Below are positions 57,401 to 64,000 of a stretch of 64,000 bases of DNA, in pieces. The stretch covers positions 37,890,441 through 37,954,440 of the forward strand of contig CM026568.1 in the NCBI GenBank assembly GCA_015143295.1, given 5' to 3'. The translations under genes and the position numbers were made by a program. Numbering within the stretch: position 1 is the first letter of the stretch; every line of letters starts with the position of its first letter. The stretch is from Tetracentron sinense. Its lineage: Eukaryota; Streptophyta; Magnoliopsida; Trochodendrales; Trochodendraceae. The notes under the pieces are model-generated. The model ran no database searches. It saw only the letters and a list, made by a program, of their open reading frames with translations, and was not told where the DNA came from.

Positions 57401-60400
57401 TCTCAAACTATAATCTTGAAAGAAAAAAATCAATGAAATGAATAAAACCTAATTAATTAGAACGGGAAGAGATATCATACGCACTTAATTCATTACCATT
57501 AGAATGGCTTATAGTTTCTAGAGAAACCATCAAATCCGTCAATTTCTTCTTCACCAAAATCTATCCAAATCATTATTCGGTTCTTTAGTAATGGAGACAA
57601 AGAAATTAGGGATTATTTCAAAATATATGGAGCTCATACTGGTCGAAGACAAAATGAGTTATAGATAGGGAAAAGAAGGTAAAAGAGCTAGTAGAGCAAG
57701 AAGAAAAAGGAATGATAGAGTGGGACCTTCTCTTCTTTCTGGTGTTGGTTGGGTGGTTATGATTGTTACTTTGTGTTACATGAATCAGATTTATATGTTG
57801 ATTGGGAGATATGCTTCTCTTCGCCATTGATACGAACCTCAAGTTTATGAACATGAGTTTTTCTTTAAGAGCACTATGCAATTGAAATATAAGCATCGAA
57901 AAGTGAGTATGTTTTTCTTCTTGTGAGTTCCTGTTTTAATTAAACAATTTGTTGATGAAGAAGATCACCCATTTTTTTTTCTCTTCTACAATATGGAGAA
58001 GGCTCTGTTGCTCTAAATAATTATCAGGAACTTTAAAATATAAAAAAATCATTGCAATTTTTTATTTTCGAAACTTGAAAATAAAAAATAAAAATAGTAG
58101 AACCTAAATCTCCAGAGGTAACATGTTCCAAACAATGTTCTTATCTTTTTTAGCATGAAACGGGTGCTTGGAGTCTAAGCTTGTGACCCTTTTCAGGTGA
58201 CTTCTAACCAGGCTTAACCCGACTAACTCGGCCCGATTAGGCCCATTTAGTTTATAGGCAAAAAAATTGCACATGATTTTTTAGATGGGCCAGTGCGGCC
58301 TGGCCTGATTAATAAGTGGCCTAGCCTGGCTCGACCTGTTTATTAATTGGGCCTAGTTGGGTCCCAACCCGGCCCGCACCCAGCCCCGTTTGATCTCAAG
58401 GGGGTTTTACAAATGATTATAAACAAAAAAATCAATAATTCCAAAATCACTAGAAGATGATTATGGACTTAGAGGCGTGCTAGCCATATCCCATGAATTA
58501 CCTACTCTTAACCAAAAATCTAACCACTTATGCACCTTTAAGTGAAAATTATTACACCCAATTTTGAACTCTCACTAAGCTTCTACAAGACTACAGGCCC
58601 TTAAGAGATAGATTTTCTAAAATATTCATTTTTAAATGACCAAAAGCTTTTTATTATTATTAGATAATCACTTATAGAGGGTAGCATGATTAGTGCAATT
58701 ATGATAATTCAAACCAATCGAGGCATGATTACTACAATTATAATAATCACAACCAATAAAGTCCTTTAGTTTTAACTCAACATTTCAGTAAAAAAAAAAA
58801 AAACTATAGGTGATCCAGCCTTGGGAAGCCTAATGGACAATTAACAATGGCAAAGGGGAAAATGACAATTAGGTTGTATGGAATCAAATTTCCATCTATC
58901 ATGTTACAGTTCTTTCAGAATCCCTGGTTAAAAGCCTATTGCTTCTACATAAGTACTTTGTAAGACACTTATGGATATGCAGTCTTAAAGATGAAATGTA
59001 GGATAAGTCCCTATAAAATCATAGAGGCATGTGTGAGCAGATTAAGTGCAAGGAACATAATAGCAAAGTGAGTAATAGTGATAGGCACTTAGCTGAAACT
59101 TCAATACTCTAAAATACTAAGCAAGGAATCCCAGATTATTCTCAATAATTTTATATTGTCCCATGCTACCAACCTCAAAGGTAAACTAAATGGAAACAAG
59201 ATACAACAATTGACACCATTACAAATGCTTGTGGAACTCTCGTAATGTTAGAGCTTACAGATGACTCCTTGTAAGATGATAGGCCTGGTTTCGATTGTTT
59301 ATTTGGACACCACCTATGAAATCTTGTATTGGCTATGTGGTTAGTTAGAGCCCTTAGTCCAATCTTTGCTAATTTTAGACGACTTGGCGAGTCAGTGATT
59401 CATATCCTGGCTAGACTTACATAAACTCAATAACCATCCCATTAAAGCCTCTAGTGATACGTATGAAAAAACTGTCCATAATTTTTTTTTATTTTTAATA
59501 GTTAGTTGTTAACTAATAAAGTTATTAAAATTTCTATAACTCTTTAAAATTTAATAAATTTAAAGAGTTTTAGAATTTTTGAAATTCTTCAATAGCATTT
59601 GATCAGTAAAAATCAAATCTTCACATAGCAAATTTAGTAAGGACTATAAGAAATAATCCTTCCTTATAAAGAGTCTTTATTAATAACCAAAAAAACAAAT
59701 TGTGAGCCATTAGATTATTTTTTATGTTTGTACTGTTCTCTATAGAAAATCTCTACTAATAGAGAGTCTTTACCAATAATAGTAACCACAAAATAGATAA
59801 AACATTGTTACTAAATTTTGTAGTGGGTCGTAATAAAATTTTAATTATTCAAATAGACTTCTATTAAATATACTAATCCCTAATTCAATTATATAATACG
59901 TGGGTACATCTAAGAAATATTATTAAAAATTTCTTATACTATAATAGTAGAATGATAAATATATAATAATAATTAATAGTACATAATAATAATATAAGTT
60001 CTAAATACATATGTTTAAGTAGTTACTTGTATTAAACACTTGATTGCATGTTTTTACTAAAATTAATGTCTACAATTATTAAATAAGTAAATAACATCTT
60101 CAGATTTATTTGTTAATTAAAATACATAGAATTTTAGTAGAAATTAAATATTAGTAATATGACATGCTAATATATTTTTCTAATGGATACATATGATCGA
60201 GGTTGTAAGACCTATTGTTATTAAATTTTAAATAGTCTAGTTAGAGTAAAAAATTATAAGTATGACCCACCGACTCTCCCATTGATACGTTTGAGGTAGT
60301 GGGTGGGACCCATTGTTATTAAATTAGACGTAATTTACTTGGAGTAAGAAACTATAAACAAAGAATTCTAAGGACTTTAATTACTAAAATAAAATCATAT

Positions 60401-63117
60401 AGAATGTAATAATATCTTATAATTATAAGGGTAGTACTATCGGATTAAATTTATTATAATAATTAATTTATTTTCAATTTTAAAAAAAAATTATTATGCT
60501 TTTAATAATGAATAATAAAATAATATTATATAATGCTTGTATTTTTAATAGTAGAATGATGTTATAAATTTCAAGTTATTAACTATAAACTATAAAGTAT
60601 ATTTAGGGTTCGTTTGGTAGATCTTCTATGATATTGTCTATTTTGGATAGAACCGGCTAAAATAGATTTATGGCAAAAAGATCAATAAGAATTAATTAAA
60701 AAACTGTTTGGCAGAGCACAGTAATAGACCGAGCTTTTTTTTTTATAAAGTTGTGTTTTTATCATCATCTTATTGCATCCTATTTCAAGAGCCACTAATG
60801 TCATTTTTTATAATTAGATTTTCATTGTGTAACCAATTCAAACATAAATACATTTGGGTTATTAGAATTGTTCTTCTTTTCCAAATTACCACAAGATAAA
60901 GACATTTTCTACAATCCTTTAGGCAACATTACATTACAGTTAATTTCAACCACATTACTTCCAACCGCTTATTTATTGTTCTATGAGCATTTCGATCTCA
61001 CTTATCACTTCTTAAAACACTACAATATTAAAAGAATTGTAGACCGGATATTTACAAAAAAATAAATAAATTCAATATTACAATTTCCCGTGATTATTCC
61101 ATAATTCGATGGAAATAAAAGAAAATAGGATACTATAATGAAAAATAAAGAAATCTATCCTCTTATGCCTACAACATACAAGCATTATAGAGCTTTACCA
61201 TCATCACGAGACCTTTTGAATCCAAAAGAGCTCAGGTTATCGACCTATACATAACAATCCCTTGGTAATCACTCAAACAAATGAGATACAATTAAACATA
61301 AAAGAAGAAATAAAAGAAAAAAGAACAAATTAAAGAGTACAAGTTCAGAGTATTGGGAAAGAAACAAGGACAGAGTGAGTACGTGACAAAAGATAAATTC
61401 TACAACTAAAAAAATAGGTTTATCATAATGAAAAAGAGGTCATGAATTATATCATAATATTCTTAAATTTGTGCTTGAGTTATTGTTATGATGAAAATAA
61501 AATAAGAACCAGTCTCATCATCAAGGAAATTTTCGAGAGTGACGAAGGTTTCAAAGGGGCAAAGCTAACCAAAAATCCTCAGAATTATCGTCAAAATGTC
61601 TACCCGCATTAGACACTGATGTCTACATTAAAAATCATGACTTTCCTTGCTTTTTGAAAAAGATGTGAAACCTCCTTTTCTCTTTTTGCCGGACACTAGA
61701 TCCAGTGTCCAAATGGTCTAAAATTATGAAACCTCTAACCACCATAGACGTGTAGACTAATAGAGACTACGAGTAGAGATACCAAACATAGTCCCATATT
61801 ATATACTATATATTTAATACATTGTATTAAGTATAAAAATATTAGTAGATTAAGTATTGCTTATAATACAGTATATTATTTAGAATTGATAAATTTAATA
61901 TCAATAATGAATAGGAATCAATATAGTTAGTCTCACTGTAAGTTGTAAGTTGTAATGAGTGGCCTCTTTAGAATCTTAATATGTGGCATGCCCTTTGAAG
62001 ATGTAACCCTTAGATGTCAAGATGAGTCCCATGAGAGATATGATAAAAATCTAGGTATATGGATCAATTTTAGAATGTCTCATTAAATTTGAGTTTGTTA
62101 GCATTAACTCTTATGGTTTACTAGACCCTAATTAGTGTATAGAAATCCATAATTTTCGAACATTCAATCGGATGGTCTTGAGCTATTGCCTTGTGCTGTA
62201 GTTGAGTTAAACAAAAAAAAAAATGGATGGTCAAGAAACGTTCAATTAGACTGGTTTTTTTTACCAAGTATCTCCAAAGGGACCCATATTAAAACCCAAC
62301 TATTAAATTCAAAAACAACCTGCCACATGTCCTTTTTAATGGGGAACTCACTATAAGTTCTATCGAGCGGCGTCCACTAGAATCACCCCACATAAGTATA
62401 GTTTATAAACTATATTATACTCATAATAATAATAATAATAATAATAATAATATATTATAATTATTAGTGTAGACTTTTTTTTTGGTAATGGCTAGTATAG
62501 AATCTATAGACTTTTTTTATGGTTAAGATATATAGAGTATAAACTAAAAATATTATATTATACTATTAGACACTTATTAATTAAGTATGGTTTATAAAAT
62601 GCGTTATAGTTTATAATTAATAAGTATAACATATAACTAGCATACCTATACTAGTTATAGGGTTCTAAAAGCGCACTAACAAAAAAATCGATTGAAGTTC
62701 AAAATTTTTGAGCAATTTTATAATATGGATCGAAATTATGTTGTTGAATTTTAAAATTATTGTTTCAACAATAGTAGCATAAATTGGGTATTTTCTTTGA
62801 AAAAAACAAGTTCCATTTCCCTATCAAAAAAGCCAATAATGGCTTTTGTTTTGTTAGAGAATGACACCAATATTTTTAAAACAAACCAAAACTCTTATGT
62901 ATTAAATAATGGACTCCACTTAATTAATCAGCGGCCTAACTCTCCAATCTAATGTTGAGAGTTTAGAATCAATTCTCAATTTAAAACTGGATTAAAATAA
63001 AATGTAAGAATAAAATTTTAAAATCAAAATTAAAAGGAGACGTGACGAGTTGTGAAAGTGTGGGAGGGACACTTTTTCCATCCTGCTGGCTTCCCGGTCA
63101 TACCTCCCCTCTTGGTC
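57401..63117. other. AT-rich intergenic region upstream of ACS
   Basis: No frame with known domain. The minus-strand 92-codon frame at 57618-57896 is Ser/His-rich without motif. A GGCC/GGCCTGGCC-rich stretch at 58230-58390 is reminiscent of the hAT MITE at 50839 but lacks clear ends. A TTCGTTTGGTAGAT word at 60609 may be a MITE end with no partner located. (AAT)n lies at 62423-62450. Confidence 0.5.
62423..62450. repeat. (AAT)n microsatellite
   Basis: About nine AAT units. Confidence 0.95.
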
Positions 63118-63306
63118 TTATAAATTCAACGCCTCCTCGTCTGACTGACCCAACTAAAAATCTCCATCCCCAAAGCCTCACCTTGCAGTCATATATGGAA
63201 AAACAGAAGAAGAAGAAATTAATATATAAAAAAGAAGAAGAAAAGAATGGGTGAGTGAGAGACTGTTTTGTTGTCTATAAATATAAATATAAATATTGGG
63301 TTGACA
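63112..63306 (+). promoter_or_regulatory. Candidate promoter and 5' UTR of ACS
   Basis: TTATAAATTC at 63117-63126 is a candidate TATA box about 180 bases before the ATG, followed by a CT-rich stretch (CGCCTCCTCGTCTG) and a GA/A-rich leader. A second AT-rich run (TATAAATATAAATATAAAT) at 63275-63294 is too close to the ATG to be the TATA of this start. Transcription start not provable from sequence. Confidence 0.4.
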
Positions 63307-63958
63307 ATGGCTTATTCCTTCGAAGCTCCGGTTGTTTATAGATCTCACTTTCTTGGATCTCCTCATCCCTCATCCCCATCCTCATCCTCTTCTTCGTGTT
63401 GCAGTTATCCGTCGTCGTCTTCTCTCCGCTCTTTTCCGAGGAATTTATTTCTGATGGCGACTCCCGATAGGTCTTCTCCTTCTCCTCGGAATAATTTTGC
63501 TACTTCCGATCATCTCCGGCATCTTGATTCCATGGCGGCTCTCCCCTCCGGCGCTGGAAATATCTCCCATCTGAATGCTGTGATTCTTGGAGAAGCGCTC
63601 GCGTCTGAGGAGCACGATCTTGTCTTCCCCAGCGCCGACTTCTCACGACAGGCTCATGTTTCATCGCCGGAGAAGGTGAGAGTCGATACAATTGTGCTAA
63701 TCCTATTTTGAATTTTGTTTTCTTCTTGGTTTATAATCTTCAATATGATTTGGATTTGGATTTGGAAAAAGTTGATCTTGTATGGAATTCATCATTCATG
63801 TTATGTTGGATCAGTATTTGGAGATGTATAGAAGGTCAATTGAGGATCCTGCTGGATTTTGGTCCGATATAGCGGCAGAATTTTACTGGAAAGAAAAATG
63901 GGGCAAACAAGTCTACTCGGAGAATCTGGATGTGAGGAAGGGGAGTATCAAGATCGAG
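63307..63958 (+). CDS. ACS: Acetyl-CoA synthetase, plastid-type, first two exons (partial)
   Basis: Exon 1 (63307-63675, 123 codons) encodes a Ser-rich, acid-poor leader of about 70 residues (runs of Ser, SSLRSFPRNLF), typical of a plastid transit peptide. It continues with LRHLDSMAALPSGAGNISHL and LNAVILGEALASEEHDLVFP, the conserved start of plant ACS. Intron 63676-63814 (GTGAGA...GATCAG, 139 bases) is phase 0. Exon 2 (63815-63958, 48 codons) encodes YLEMYRRSIEDPAGFWSDIA, EFYWKEKWG and ENLDVRKGSIKIE, the N-terminal domain of acetate-CoA ligase, before a donor GTTAGA. The enzyme makes acetyl-CoA from acetate, ATP and CoA in plastids. The AMP-binding domain lies beyond the window. An upstream in-frame ATG (63268) and Met50 (63454) are alternative starts. 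No defect seen. Confidence 0.93.
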
Positions 63959-64000
63959 GTTAGAATCTGGATTTATATCTATCTATGCAAATATGGTCAA

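Noticed and set aside
57618..57896. 92-codon minus-strand frame
   Set aside because: Ser/His/Asn-rich without domain, homology or splice context that I can recognise.

Overview
The window is plant nuclear DNA, most likely a eudicot or other angiosperm: AT-rich, intron-bearing and dominated by mobile elements. Only one host gene looks intact, the start of a plastid-type acetyl-CoA synthetase (ACS) at the right edge (63307 onward, two exons visible, the rest beyond the window). A second recognisable host fragment is one internal exon of EMC6, a subunit of the ER membrane protein complex, on the minus strand (43015 to 38887). It is split by a 3.9-kb LINE inserted into its coding sequence. Minus-strand exons of an unidentified gene end at 43250. 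I could name no other host gene.

Layout. 0-8 kb: microsatellites, small inverted-repeat elements (2587, 3014, 5804, 7112, 7486), a short tandem duplication and a possible LTR fragment. 8.5-15.6 kb: copia element D, minus strand, with 600-bp LTRs and decayed pol, carrying solo LTR E with a 5-bp target duplication. 15.6-19.2 kb: AT-rich repeats, an LTR-like stretch and a long-TIR element. 19.27-37.72 kb: a nest built on copia element C (minus, target duplication ATGTG). C is split by solo LTR A, a deleted copia element B, a miniature retrotransposon (TRIM1) and a 6.56-kb non-autonomous CACTA element. The CACTA element holds solo LTR G and possibly captured gene sequence. Removing the inserts leaves C at about 5.0 kb. 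38.5-43.6 kb: TRIM2, the EMC6 exon, the LINE, and the unidentified gene end. 43.8-56.5 kb: solo LTR F, a truncated LINE tail, two hAT-type elements with 8-bp duplications, two tRNA-derived SINEs with 17-20-bp duplications, a dispersed microsatellite-associated repeat family, and a long LTR H with primer-site remnant. 56.5-63.1 kb: AT-rich sequence without a recognisable gene. 63.1-64 kb: ACS promoter region and first two exons.

Most boundaries were fixed by reading matching target duplications on both sides of an insert. That gives an insertion order: C before A, B, TRIM1 and CACTA; CACTA before G; EMC6 exon before the LINE. All calls come from reading motifs by eye. No database search was possible, so element families are named only at superfamily level, and dispersed copies outside the window cannot be judged.
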